From contig JAGVSM010003712.1 in assembly GCA_022494885.1 (NCBI GenBank), forward strand, positions 1-64,000: DNA of 64,000 nt, in the 5' to 3' direction. This document shows, one piece after another, positions 34,405 to 44,759 of this stretch. The notes beneath the pieces were generated by a model. It was not told the DNA's origin and made no database searches. It was given only the letters and a program-made list of their open reading frames with translations. This DNA is from Micrasema longulum (Eukaryota > Arthropoda > Insecta > Trichoptera > Brachycentridae). The position numbers and the translations under genes are program-made. Position 1 is the stretch's first letter, and the number at the start of each line of letters is the position of its first letter.

Positions 34405-34600
34405 AAACGTTCGGTCTGCGCATGCGCGGGACTAAAATGGCCGCCTTTGTTTCTTTTTTTCAATCCTTAGGGCAATCCGTTTATATGCGCCCGTTTGCAT
34501 ACACACATCCACACATCCACACATCCACACGGTGCGTGGTGTTATGTTTGGGTTTGGAACTGGTTTGACCCGCTCGCAATAAAAAGTCGTGCGATCCAAA
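34405..34600 (+). promoter_or_regulatory. Candidate housekeeping-type promoter
   Basis: It contains the palindrome TGCGCATGCGC (34417-34427), the NRF-1-type site, and AAAATGGCCGCC, then a (CACACATC)n stretch, ending just before an ATG in good context. The area is GC-rich for this window. Inferred from motifs only. Confidence 0.3.
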
Positions 34601-34669
34601 ATGGCGATAGCCTCTCATTATTGCCATCTTCTTGCCAAAGATACTCGATCGTCGCAATCTGCAGAAATC
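34601..34669 (+). CDS. Candidate first coding exon of an unidentified gene
   Basis: ATG in the context CCAAAATGGC opens a 23-codon frame (MAIASHYCHLLAKD...) that ends exactly at a consensus GTAAGT donor (34670). No following exon could be identified to the right. The short length makes chance quite possible. Confidence 0.28.
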
Positions 34670-34825
34670 GTAAGTGAAGGATGCACAATGATTGTTTTGT
34701 CGAAGCTAATATTATATGAATGTAAACAAAATTCCGGAAAAGAAAAATAGTTAACCAAGAAAACAAATTGAATTGAATGACTGAAATATCTTTTTGAGTT
34801 GTGTAACGTTTTTTGACTAAACTAT

Positions 34826-35325
34826 CGTCCTTAAAATATAGCTTGATTAGAATGACAGTTGTCAGCAAAAGTGACGACATAACTTTGTAGTAACGTCTAA
34901 GGAGTGATTTATATTGACACACGAAAAAGCATTCGTATCTGGAATGTTAATTAATTTTTTTAATACAATACTTGACACTTAAATCAATATAATTATATAA
35001 ACCAGCTTTAGAAAAAAAACCTAGTTACGTCATTTTGCTAAAATGTTAGAGATGGACAAATTGATCGAATAAAAAATAATTAATTTGTTGTTGTACATGA
35101 AAAAAAGTACTTTATCTTATTTTTAGTAAATAATTGTCTTAAACACACTATAATAGACTTGTTTTTGCGTTTTTATATCAATTTTCGGAAACAGAGTCTT
35201 ATGTTTGCATGAAAAAAAAAATAAAATCGAATTAGTCGGTACATGATCAGTGATCAGTAATTTCCCATTACTAGTGACATTACTTTGGCAGCTGTCATTT
35301 TAATCATGCTATATTTTAAGGACTT
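34826..35325. mobile_element. TIR element of ~500 bp, copy 2 (TAGTCCTTAAAAT family)
   Basis: The terminal repeats are about 32 bp: GTCCTTAAAATATAGCTTG at the left; GTCCTTAAAATATAGCATG, then ATTAAAATGACAG, read inward from the right. Similar end to end to 20611-21150. No ORF. It follows the candidate first exon at 34601 by about 160 bp. Confidence 0.75.
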
Positions 35326-35554
35326 TAATTGGAAAAAATATTTTTATTATGAGATTTCTCTTTTCGTCTTCTTGGGATATTTTGAAATTTGAGAATTTCG
35401 TTAGGTTCATAAAGAGTTCGTCGGCATTTCTCAATTGTGTTTTTCTGGACTATTATAGTTGAAAAATGTTGAAGAATTCAAAACTGCTTGTGGTATCAAA
35501 AAAATTACTGATTATTATGTAATTTCACCATATTATATCTTATCAGAAACAATT

Positions 35555-35690
35555 CAATATTTCAGTGTAGGTAGCTTTAAAAGCACTGTGTTTAAATCCA
35601 ACATTTCGAGTCCACCCTGCCAGGAATCGAACCCAGAAGTGCCGTGGACAGATAAGCAAACGTGCCAACCACATTCCTATAATAATAATA
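35555..35690 (-). repeat. SINE family A copy (head and start of body)
   Basis: Minus strand: GGTTGGCACGTTTGC, GGGTTCGATTCCTGGCAGG (B-box), GTGGACTCGAAATG, then ACTGAAATATTG. Confidence 0.6.
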
Positions 35691-35714
35691 AAATATTCAA
35701 TATAAATAATAAAT

Positions 35715-36390
35715 ATTAAATATTCATATAGACGCAATTAAAGCTCTTGTAAATGCTTATGTCGTTTTGCGTCTAGATTACTGTAAAGGAATATGCGCAA
35801 ATCTCCCAAAATGTCAAACTAATAAACTTCAATCTGTTTTCAATGCAGCAGCGAGGCTTATTACGGGAGTAAAAAAATATTCTCACATCTTTGCACTGGT
35901 TTTTTTAAAACCTTTTTAACCTCTGGGCTTTTTGCCCAGAGATAATAAAATACAAGCTTTGCTGGACAGTATTCAAATCCCTTCATGAAATGGCTCCAAA
36001 ATACCTATCGGACATTTGTATTAGGGAAAATACATGTCAAAGAAAATCTACTCTTAGGTCAGCATTTGATTCAGGGAGAGGAAAACTTGTCGAATTCCGG
36101 CCCTTTAAACACTAAATTTGGAGATCGTGCTTTTGCCGTTGCCGGCCCCTCTGCCTGGAACCAATTGCCTTCAAACTTACGAATCATCGACAGCCCCAGT
36201 CAGTTCAGATCCCAACTAAAATCTCACTTCTTTAGATTATCATGCCCTTAATTTTAAATCAGAAAATACATGTCACTCTGTAGTCTGGTTAAAATGTAAG
36301 TTTAAGTATACAATTGTAATGCGCCCCTGAGGTGATTTTTCACAAAAATGGCGCTATATAAATCAGTCAATATTAAATTATTATTATTAA
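35715..36390 (+). mobile_element. L2/CR1-like LINE, end of pol and 3' end
   Basis: Reads ALVNAYVVLRLDYC, NLPKCQTNKLQSVFNAAARL, then after frameshifts FGDRAFAVAGPSAWNQLPSN and FRSQLKSHFF. The 3'UTR closes with GCGCCCCTGAGGTGA, ATGGCGCTATATAAATC and (ATT)n at 36390. It is a 5'-truncated, dead copy. Confidence 0.8.
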
Positions 36391-36397
36391 CGACGTG

Positions 36398-36490
36398 GAC
36401 TTATCTCCACTCGATTTCCTTTTTGAGGAACACTCCTCTGGGGTCCTGGTTCTGTTTCACACACAGAACTGTATTTTTCATTCGCCCCGA
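36398..36490 (-). repeat. SINE A upstream module, solo
   Basis: Minus strand: AATACAGTTCTGTGTGTG, CAGAACCAGGACCCC, GGAAATCGAGTGGAGATAAG, GTCCACGTCGTT. It stops where the tRNA head would start. Confidence 0.5.
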
Positions 36491-37049
36491 CATGAGTGTA
36501 ACAGAAAATACGAATGTAAAAAGTATAAATATGATAATATTATAAACAAGCACCTAATAAAATGGTTATCACGTACCGTCAACAAAGATAACCTCGAATT
36601 TGATTAATGTTTTCAAATTTCCATAAACTAAATAAAATCGGCCGCCCGCCTCCTTTTTTAAAGATCAGGTAGGTACCGTAAAACAAAACCTTTACCTTTT
36701 TATAGTGCATTTTATATGCTATAAGCAGGAAAAAGTGCTATTTCCGCTGAGGTATCTTAATGGCTATTTCTTAGAAGACGGTTGATAATATTTGACTGTG
36801 TATAATTTGAACGTAGAACTAACATAATAAAAAAAGGTATATTATTATAAAAAAAGTGTTATCGGGTGCAGTAAGGTCAATTCTACGTTCTGCTTAAAAC
36901 AGTTAGGCCACTTTTATACAAAAAACTGCAATAATCACCTTAATGAAAACAGTGTTAATCACAAAAACGGCATTTTCTCAATTTGCAGAAAACACCCACA
37001 GCAAGCGTAAACCACTTTGTAACCAGTAAACAATAAATTTACTTCACAA

Positions 37050-37310
37050 AAGTCAACAGATGGAAGAGTTGTGGAAACGTGGATGTTCAAACATAGGCAG
37101 AATGGTGAATGTTACACAGTGTGTAAAGTGGACACTCAAACCAGCCAGTGACAGGTCATAAACCCTGTAAATTCCTAGACCTCCATATTCCTTTCTCAAA
37201 AATATTTTCCCTTGTTGGAATAAATTTAGATCTAAATAACTCCCTAGGGAGGAAATCCATTCAGTCTGCAAGCATTTTGACATACTCAGAACATTGTCAA
37301 ATAAATTGTG
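37050..37310. repeat. Fold-back element, single arm
   Basis: CATAGGCAGAATGGTGAATG, ACCAGCCAGTGACAGGTC, TCCCTAGGGAGGAAATCC, CAGTCTGCAAGCATTTTG: one arm of the 30-32 kb family. Confidence 0.65.
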
Positions 37311-37534
37311 AGATTTTAGTAAATTGCGTAAAATTAATAAAGGAAAAATAAAATTAAAAAAATTAAATGGTATTTGTATTTCATTGATGTGTCTCATTGC
37401 TATGTAATTATCCTTTAATTTATTTTTTGAATACTCTGTTTTACCTCTTATGTATATTGTAAAAAAAAACAAAAGAGTTTAAATTTGAAAAAATGTATTT
37501 AAAAAAAATACGATTCATGGTTTCATGGAATACA

Positions 37535-38025
37535 AACTCTGTTGGCTTATGTATAGGTAAGTCACTGCACAATTCTGCTCCAGAATATCTAAGGGAACTC
37601 TGCATTTCAGATGAACTAGTCGACAGACGTCTTACGATCTAAGGATCAGCTACATCTACGTCGAAAAGAAAACTTATTATACCTCTACGCAAACAGCGCA
37701 CTAAATTCGGCGAACGTGCATTTGCGGTCGCAGGCCCTACGGCATGGAAAGCTCTCCCAGCAGAAGTCCGAAACTGTGAGAGTGAAGTGATGTATCGGAA
37801 GAAACTTAAAACCCACTTGTTCTCTAAATCATTTAAATAAATTCTTAGCATTTAATGAAAAAGTAATATGAAAAAGTACATTATTTTTATTACATTAAAC
37901 AGTTAAATTAAATTTATATCTTTATATAATCACTTTGTAAAGCGCCCTTGAGGTATTTTATTAGGAAAATGGCGCTATATGAGTTATCCATAACTATTAG
38001 TATTATTATTATTATTTTCAGAAGT
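37535..38025 (+). mobile_element. L2-like LINE C-terminus and 3' end, second subfamily
   Basis: Reads APEYLRELCISDELVDRR, TKFGERAFAVAGPTAWKALP, SEVMYRKKLKTHLFSKSF stop. The 3' end is GCGCCCTTGAGGTATTTT, AAAATGGCGCTATATGAG, TTATCCATAACT and (ATT)n. One frameshift near 37640. Confidence 0.8.
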
Positions 38026-38029
38026 AGGT

Positions 38030-39370
38030 AATTATGATCTTCTTAAAACTCTAAAACACAAAACAGCATTTGGAAGCTAATAATTATGCATAATGTGTGT
38101 GTGCCTAATTATACCCCGCATATCCTTCAACCCTTCACATTTATAAATAAAATAACCATTCACAGACAAACGTATGATTTAAATTTAGATTTGCTCAAAG
38201 GTCATAAGGGGCGAAGTTACACAACGAAATAATACCGATTCGGGCAATAGTTGCCATACGAGATTGAATTATTTCCATACAGACTAAAGCTCGGTATGGT
38301 TATTAAATACGCCCTGAACCTTAAGCAACCTGTTGCCTTTTAGTAGGTCGTTTTCAACTATTGTTATTACACCGTGGTCAGGTGTTTTGAAACTTTTAAG
38401 CTTAAACTTAAAAATCTTTAAAAACATAAATGTTATACTTTTATGACATCATTTGCACCTTCAAATTAATAAACTGTGTACTTGATGTCTCCTTGCGGAA
38501 AATTCTCCTAAGCTTCCACTCGCAGAATATAACATTATGTCGTCTTTGCCCAAAATGATCAGTGCCTCGATTATGAACGCTATCTTCAACTGTATATATC
38601 GAGACGGTATACTTAGCTTCTGTACTATCTGTATCTTACCTCGGTATGTTCTACCTACTTGTCATATCGACATCATAATATGATCGAAACAAGCCAATGG
38701 AATGACCGCAAACAATTAGTCCGCGTTCCTTACGTCATTAACATTTAAAATAGTTCTCATTTTTATTTTAAATAGGCTTCTGTAATAAAAAGTGCTCACT
38801 TCAAAGCGATTATAAACTCCAATAAATCCCAATTCAAGCAAAAAATGCTCGCTTGAACATGAATTTTGCATGACTTTTGGAAATCACCTAGACGGTATAC
38901 TTAACGATCGTATGTATGTATCTACCGATCTGTACCGATCGACTACAAAGCCAGCTCCTATAACGTCTCGATACATACACTGGAAAGATAGTAAAACAGA
39001 TGGAAAAAATAAAATAACTAAATTATTTTTTTAGAGTGATAACTTTCTTATGTATACAATCTGTGTCTGACGCCTAGATACTCTTATTTGTTAATAAGAG
39101 AGAACCTAGCGACATTATTTCCACATCTAGGTGTTTGTTTCAAAGTGGCAGTTATGTCGGAATTTAATTCGACTTCAAAACTTACTTATTTCTCTTTCAT
39201 ATTTTTAATAGTCTTTTAAGAAAAAAAGTGCAACCTCAAAACGATTAAAATTTTTAATAAATCATGATTAAAGGAAAAATTGCTCGGTGGAACAAAATTT
39301 TTGACCCTTTTAATGCGTATATAAACGTATCGAGGGGTTCTAGACTCATCGGTATAAAATGATGTAGTTA
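38030..39370. other. Unassigned stretch with a weak internal repetition
   Basis: Blocks at 38790-38880 and 39215-39310 resemble each other (AAAAAGTGC..AC-TCAAA-CGATTA, AATAAATC, AAAAAT-GCTCG). No gene seen. Confidence 0.35.
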
Positions 39371-39375
39371 CATCA

Positions 39376-39625
39376 AAACTTGATGGTAGGGGTATCGATA
39401 CTATACTTTTGTGGTCGGTCGGGAGGCTTTTATCTTCAACTATGACGTCATACTGAAGCTATGTCATTTTTGAGCGTAGATATGTGTACCGCAACGTACG
39501 CTTCCCCTTGATTCATATCGATGTACCTACCCAAAACTTGAAGGTGGGGGGTCGGTAGTATATCTTTATAATCGCTGAAGGGAATTTATCTTCAACTATA
39601 CCGTCAAGGTGAAGGTATGACGTCT
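39376..39625. repeat. Diverged tandem duplication, unit ~150 bp
   Basis: AAAACTTGATGGTAGGGG and AAAACTTGAAGGTGGGGG each lead, through ATAGTATA-like sequence, to TTTATCTTCAACTATGACG or TTTATCTTCAACTATACCG and then TGAAGSTATG. Confidence 0.5.
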
Positions 39626-39678
39626 TTATCTTCCCATCATAATTGAGGCCCAGATCTTGATCATTTTGGTGTGAAGTT

Positions 39679-39995
39679 AACATATGAGGGTATAAAAAAC
39701 AAACTTAGCAATCTCCATCGAAGAAGTTACTGAGATTAATGTGAAAAACTTTGAAAAAAGAATTGTAAGATTTCTAATTATGCTTCCTCAACTCAATGGA
39801 GAATGCTAAGTTTGCGATGTCAAGTAGTATAATTGAAATCTATTTTTGCAAGATTTAGAAACGGTTTTGAATTACGCTATTATTTAGGTAGGTAGGTTGC
39901 TGTGTATAGTTTATTTTGGAATCAATAACTGATTTTCCGTTTTCGGTGGAGATTTCTTAGTTTGCTTCCAATACCCTCATATTTCATCAAACGAT
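39679..39995. mobile_element. TIR element (MITE), ~310 bp
   Basis: Left TATGAGGGTAT-AAAAAACAAACTTAGC and AATCTCCATCG; the right end reads, inverted, TATGAGGGTATTGGAAGC, AAACTAAG, AATCTCCACCG. Inverted arms are about 42 bp with possible TA flanks. No ORF. Confidence 0.6.
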
Positions 39996-40214
39996 TAAAG
40001 GATGTGTCATGTTTTTTTTACCATTATTTGTCTTACACGTAGATACAACCATGTCTTAGTTACTTTTTTTTTTTCTAGTTTAAAGTTTTTCTATTTTACT
40101 GTATTTCGTGTCATAATTTTTAGTTGAAATAAATACAATTACAATAGAAACATCGCAAACTCCTTATTGGAAACTTCCAAGCTCCTGGTTCCTAAAGAAA
40201 GAAACTAAATATTT

Positions 40215-40500
40215 TCTAGACGTGATCCTTCCTGGGAATTTCCTGAAGGGACCGCATCGCGATGACGAGGTTCTTAGTATAATCGAAGGAGAAAGGCTTT
40301 TGTTTTAGATCATTTCCGAAAGACGTGCTCGATGGATTCGAGGGTCTCCTGCATGAGGTAATGTCTAAAAGGACAAACGCCTCTTCAAATCGCCGAGAAC
40401 ACCTGGATGATTTATGCGAGGATATGAGGTGCAGGTCATATGAAGAGCTAATGGGGGCCGCACAGGACAGACCGGAGTAGTAGAGGAAATTCAAAGCTTT
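40215..40500 (+). pseudogene. GC-rich relic, possibly a LINE C-terminus
   Basis: One frame reads NRREHLDDLCEDMRCRSYEE, LMGAAQDRPE, then stops. It looks like a once-coding tail ending in an AQDR-x-x-W motif, as in RTE-like pols, in an AT-rich context. The rest is shifted out of frame. Confidence 0.4.
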
Positions 40501-40889
40501 CCTGCTAACCTAGCCAATTCAGAGAACTGAAACCATAGAAAAAAGATGTTCTCTGCTTGGTGATGTGTTCGCAACGTGTAAAAAAATCAATGGATTTTTT
40601 CAGAAGCTTTGCCAACTAAAGTTAACATGAATGAATTTTATTTGACACATGGTGATACAATTTGATTGACAAATGTTAGAGGTCAAATGTCAAATTGCAA
40701 TGTTGCATTACGGGCATTATAATTGGCAAGTTAAGATACAGAAAATTGACAACCGAAAACAACATAAGACGTTCTTATTAAATTAGTACAAATATTAAAA
40801 CATTTTTTTATCGATAAGGGTATGATGATATGCTATAAATGGAGAACATTTTTGTGTGAAAGAGAAAAAGGTAGAGGCCTGCTCCTACA

Positions 40890-41110
40890 GAAGAGTAACA
40901 GAAATTACGAGGAGAGATCACACTGACAAAATCAGTGAAGATCTGCGCTTGCTAAATATTATATCGAAACTATTTTGCTCCAAGAAAATCTACCGCATAC
41001 GAGTATGTTATGCACTTTTGTACTAATTTGAAATTAAAGGCAGAGGGCACGAAGCATAGAGGACGACCTCTTCGGGAGTAACTTGATCAAATAAAGAGAT
41101 ATAATATATG
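40890..41110 (+). mobile_element. RTE-type LINE relic
   Basis: Fragments RVTEITRRDHTDKISEDL and GTKHRGRPLRE plus LDQIKR fit the usual order at the end of RTE-like pols. It is strongly degenerate. Confidence 0.4.
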
Positions 41111-41159
41111 AATTTTTTTGAGTTTCAAAATATTTTTATAGACATATTTATATATTTTA

Positions 41160-41400
41160 ATGGTTTTTACTATGTTTTCACTGCATTTATTACTTTGTTT
41201 TTATTATGTTTTTGCTACGTTTTTTTAACTACATTTTTACTATGTTTTTACTTCATTTTTATTATGTTTTTACTAGATTTTTGCTATGTTTTTACTACAT
41301 TTTTACGATGTTTTTACTACATTTTTTACCATGTTTTTACTCCATTTTTTGCTTTTTTTTTCACTTTGTCGTGTATCTTTATAACTGTTTCTATATATTG
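41160..41400. repeat. T-rich minisatellite, unit ~15 bp
   Basis: Imperfect repeats of ACTATGTTTTT and ACTACATTTTT over about 240 bp. They yield Phe/Tyr-rich frames in two registers, which I regard as an artefact of the repeat. Confidence 0.8.
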
Positions 41401-41409
41401 ATTATTGTT

Positions 41410-41520
41410 TTTATATTTTAGAAGGGGGTAAATAACCCTAGTTAGACAGTCAAAGGAACTTTGCATAAATTATAATTTTTTGTATGTAATATAATGATAA
41501 TAATAAAAATAAATAAAAAA
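41410..41520 (+). repeat. LINE 3' tail
   Basis: GGGGTAAATAACCCTAGTTA, GACAGTCAAAGGAACTTTGC and an AATAAAAATAAATAAA end resemble the tail at 45950-46050 (GGGGTATGTACCCTTGTTAG, CTGGGCAAAGTGAAC). Confidence 0.45.
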
Positions 41521-42230
41521 CTACACGTTATACGCCAGACAAAGGAGTCGCTGAGGACTTGTTTGCTGTAAACCAATCCAAGAAATCCAGAAGTGGACGT
41601 ATGTATTATCAGTTCGTGTGACATCGTTCGTGGACCACTGGCGAAGTCCTCGTTTTAGGGTTCGGTTCTAAGAAGTAAAGAAGGGTTGTAGTTGTAGGAG
41701 CGAGGAACGGGATTCGGGAATCACTTCTTGTTTCCATCGGGCAGACTGGTACTTGGGAACCAGGGATGCAGTCAAGACGGGAAATTTTAATTAATTAATT
41801 ATATTACGAGTTATTTGCAAATTACTAGAAATTATTCGTGCACAAATGTTTTTTAATTTCGCACCGAAATAATCTATTCGTCCATGGTTTTGTTTAACTA
41901 TTGTTTACCAACCACAGAGCGCTTTTGCGTAATCTGACATCATTAAGAATGGTAAATTGTTTTAAACAATTAATAGGGAAATATCACACATCACATACAA
42001 TAAATGCAGAAAAATACACGCGGAATGGATTTAGAAACATTGATTGAATTTTCAAAATCATTTTGGATATTGTGGAGACATGCTTTCGTACGTAATTTTA
42101 AAAATGTTTTTTTTTTAAATACGTCATTTACAAAAACGTGAAATGTTTTGCCTTGCGACGTCAAGATTCGTGACGATTTTTTATTTAAATTTAAACGGTT
42201 ACGAACAAAGTAAAAAAATTAACCGAATAG
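41521..42230. other. Unassigned intergenic stretch
   Basis: A GC-richer patch at 41530-41780 followed by AT-rich sequence. No gene or repeat recognised. Confidence 0.35.
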
Positions 42231-42560
42231 TTTTTTTATTGTTTACTTTTTAGCATGAACACTTTAAAAAATTACTATTATGCTCAATGTTTATTTTTGT
42301 AAATTGATTGATAATCTAAGATTGCTAAATTTCACTCATCCATGCACTTTGTAGCTGTAAGACGATAAGTAATCTAGCTTCAATAGGTAAATGTTATCAA
42401 CTATCAAATATCCAAATTTAGTAAATGGAGTCTAAAATTCCAACCACCCATGCGCTCTGTAGCTGCAAGACGTGCTGGGATATATATTAATTGTAAAGCG
42501 CCCTTGAGGTGATTTTCACAAAAACGGCGCTATATAAATTATCCAAATATATCAATATAT
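42230..42560 (+). repeat. Tandem-3'UTR LINE, two units plus 3' hairpin
   Basis: CATGCACTTTGTAGCTGTAAG and CATGCGCTCTGTAGCTGC are two units. Then GCGCCCTTGAGGTGATTT, AAAACGGCGCTATATAAA. Confidence 0.7.
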
Positions 42561-42694
42561 GTGACGTGGGATGGCCAATGCAAAGAACCGTTTTTGCGGG
42601 AATTTGAATTTTTTGGCGCAATTTTTTTTTTCTTTACAGTTTTTCATATTCTTATTAATTTTAAATTGTTTAAAAAAAATATATTTTCCTAAAA

Positions 42695-42850
42695 AACTAC
42701 GAGGCGGACTTATCTTTATTCGATTTAATTTTTCAAGATTTTTACTTGAGCTTGAGAGCAGTTTTCTGGTAGAAAACGCTCGTCCGGAGTCTAATTTTTT
42801 TTTTGCACAAAAAAGTGCATTCTTCATACCCCTCTGTAAGCTCATTCATA
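42695..42850 (-). repeat. SINE A upstream module, diverged
   Basis: Minus strand: GACTCCGGACGAGCG, CTGCTCTCAAGCTC, AAATCGAATAAAGATAAG, GTCCGCCTCGTAG, in the order seen at 25205-25340. Confidence 0.4.
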
Positions 42851-43440
42851 AAATTACTATCGACGTGCTTAAAAACATGCTAAGCATTTAAGCAATCACA
42901 ATGAACAATAATGAATATGCTTAAGTTATCGCAGTCATAAAAACCACGCGTGTCTTTTCTTCGTAAAAAAATACAGTTTACTGGCGAAACATCGGCGTTT
43001 ACTATAAAAAATTATACAATATATTGCATTTGCAAAATAGTAAGGAGTATCTCATACAAAAAAGTGAAAATTAAATTACAATTACTTTGGCGAATGCTTT
43101 TCTTGACATTTGGCTTGCCAACCGCCGCCGCCTGCTAAATGCTATAAATAGCGTGACAAATAATAAACACAAAAATCAAAACGGCAGTTTTGGAATATTT
43201 TCCATATTTACACCGGTGAAATTCAAACATGTGATTGCGCTGCAGGATTGTGCGTCGCGAAACGTTAATATTTTGACATTTAATATTAGGTGTTCACAGA
43301 TGTTCCATTGTGATCGCAAATACGATAAACAATCATGTTAAGAAATTGTTATCACGTTGCTTATTAGCACGTCGATAGTTATTTGTGATTGAGCTACTGG
43401 ACACAGCAAAGGTTAACACATTGCTGAAATAATTTTCCCA
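42851..43440. other. Unassigned intergenic stretch
   Basis: AT-rich. No gene recognised; open frames here are short and have no codon-level support. Confidence 0.35.
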
Positions 43441-43630
43441 TAGGATTTTTAAAAATAAATATTTGCTTTCTTATGATTTACCCAAATATTTAAATTTTGG
43501 GGGCTATTTTCAACGAGTTGTAAATAACTCAATATTAGAAAACGAGAACCAAGTTGTGGTAGAGCGGGGTACGAACAATGGACCTCTGATTTGCGATCCG
43601 CGACACTAGCCACGGGACCACAAACCGGCT
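43440..43630 (-). repeat. SINE family B copy
   Basis: Minus strand: CCGGTTTGTGGTCCCGTGG, TTGTTCGTACCCCGC (decayed B-box), TGAGTTATTTACAACTCG, GGGTAAATCATAAGAAAGC. Confidence 0.65.
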
Positions 43631-43704
43631 CAATACAGAATTGAATACAATTTTACAGAACAGAGTTGCTTTTAAAATACATAATAAAATTTACAAATAA
43701 TAAA

Positions 43705-43850
43705 ATCATTATCATTCTCTTTCAGCACCGAATGGTGCATAGGGCACTGCATTGGTACATCAATCGCAGCGTATCTAGAAATTTTTTTGTCACATGAAGG
43801 TAAGATGGTCAGACTTACGCTTAAGATAAGTCCAGGGAGTATGAACTATT
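43705..43850 (-). repeat. SINE family A, 3' part
   Basis: TCATTATCATTCTC tail, AGCACCGAATGGTGCATAGG, GCACTGCATTGGTACATC, CACATGAAGGTAAGATGG. Confidence 0.6.
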
Positions 43851-43884
43851 CTAGTGTAAAAACATATTTAAAAAAAAAAAATTC

Positions 43885-44040
43885 ATGTCAATTACTACTA
43901 CCATCACGCCATTTCTCCGCCATTCCTAGCTTCTTCCACATTCATACATCTTGTCATACATGCCCTTCTGTTCTGTCTGCTTTTGACATGACCAGACTTA
44001 AGATTTTAGTTTATCTGATCATGCCACGTCTTCCTTGGTC
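43885..44040 (-). mobile_element. RTE-type LINE 3' fragment
   Basis: ACTACTACCATCACGCC, CTAGCTTCTTCCACATTC, TTTTGACATGACCAGAC: same as 49205-49420 with a deletion. It ends abruptly at CGTCCTCGTCT. Confidence 0.65.
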
Positions 44041-44159
44041 GTCCTCGTCTTTCCGAGACCTTTCGCGAGATAGGCCAATGCGCAGACTACTACACCATAA
44101 GGTAGAAAATAAACAATAGTAGATTGTAGTTGTTCCTTCTGCGCAGTAACGGTTGGGTA

Positions 44160-44755
44160 TAAATTTGTTTGTGTTTCTTGTCCAGGAAAAAGAAGAATAC
44201 TGTTCTGCGTGTAAAATAGCACCAGGATTAACCCTGGACGAGTGTTTTCGACTCGATTGTTGCTTTCAGGTAAAAACCCTGAATAAGGAAATCGATTCTG
44301 TAAGTCAGCTTCGTCGCGTATGGGTTAATGTGTTCGTCTAATATTTTGAGGTCTTGTGTTCGATTCCTATCAGGGTAGACGTGAAATATTTATTTTGAAG
44401 TTTGTTCAAACTGCAATATTTCATTGTATCTGCAGGGCAAGACTGATCACATTACGTTCACGTAACAGATGGTCTAAATTGTGAAACCGGGCTGTGGTCC
44501 CTTGGTAGTATTGTAGACTCACGGGCCAAAGGTCCGTGGTTCAAATCCCACTCTACCACAACTCGATTTCTATTTATCCAGCAAAAGTTATTTACGACTT
44601 TTAGACGAAAATTGAAATATTTGAGTAAATGGTACGAACTCAAGAATTTTTCTTTTTTCTTTTTTTCTTAAAAAAAAAAGTTATATTTGTTCTAGAAATG
44701 GAGTGCCCTATGCACCACTGGGTACGATAATGGGACTGATGATGATGATAAGGTT
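44160..44755 (+). repeat. SINE family A with upstream module, interrupted by SINE B
   Basis: Module: AATACTGTTCTGCGTGT, GAGTGTTTTCGACTCGATTG, CCTGAATAAGGAAATCGA. tRNA head with GTGTTCGATTCC (B-box). Body: TGCAATATTTCATTG, CACATTACGTTCACGTAAC. After the SINE B insert the tail resumes: TTCTAGAAATGGAGTGCCC, TATGCACCACTGGG, GATGATGATGAT. Confidence 0.65.
44485..44690 (+). repeat. SINE family B nested in SINE A
   Basis: AACCGGGCTGTGGTCCC, GGTCCGTGGTTCAAATCCC (B-box), CTACCACAACTCGATTTC, AAAGTTATTTACGAC, TTTGAGTAAA, then a run of A. Confidence 0.65.
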
Positions 44756-44759
44756 ATTA

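Noticed and set aside
41108..41421. Two overlapping Phe/Tyr-rich ORFs as a membrane protein
   Set aside because: Both come from one T-rich minisatellite with a unit length divisible by three.
42552..42891. Pair of ~100-codon ORFs on opposite strands
   Set aside because: Both are Lys/Phe-rich readings of AT-rich sequence overlapping a decayed SINE A module; neither shows a family motif.
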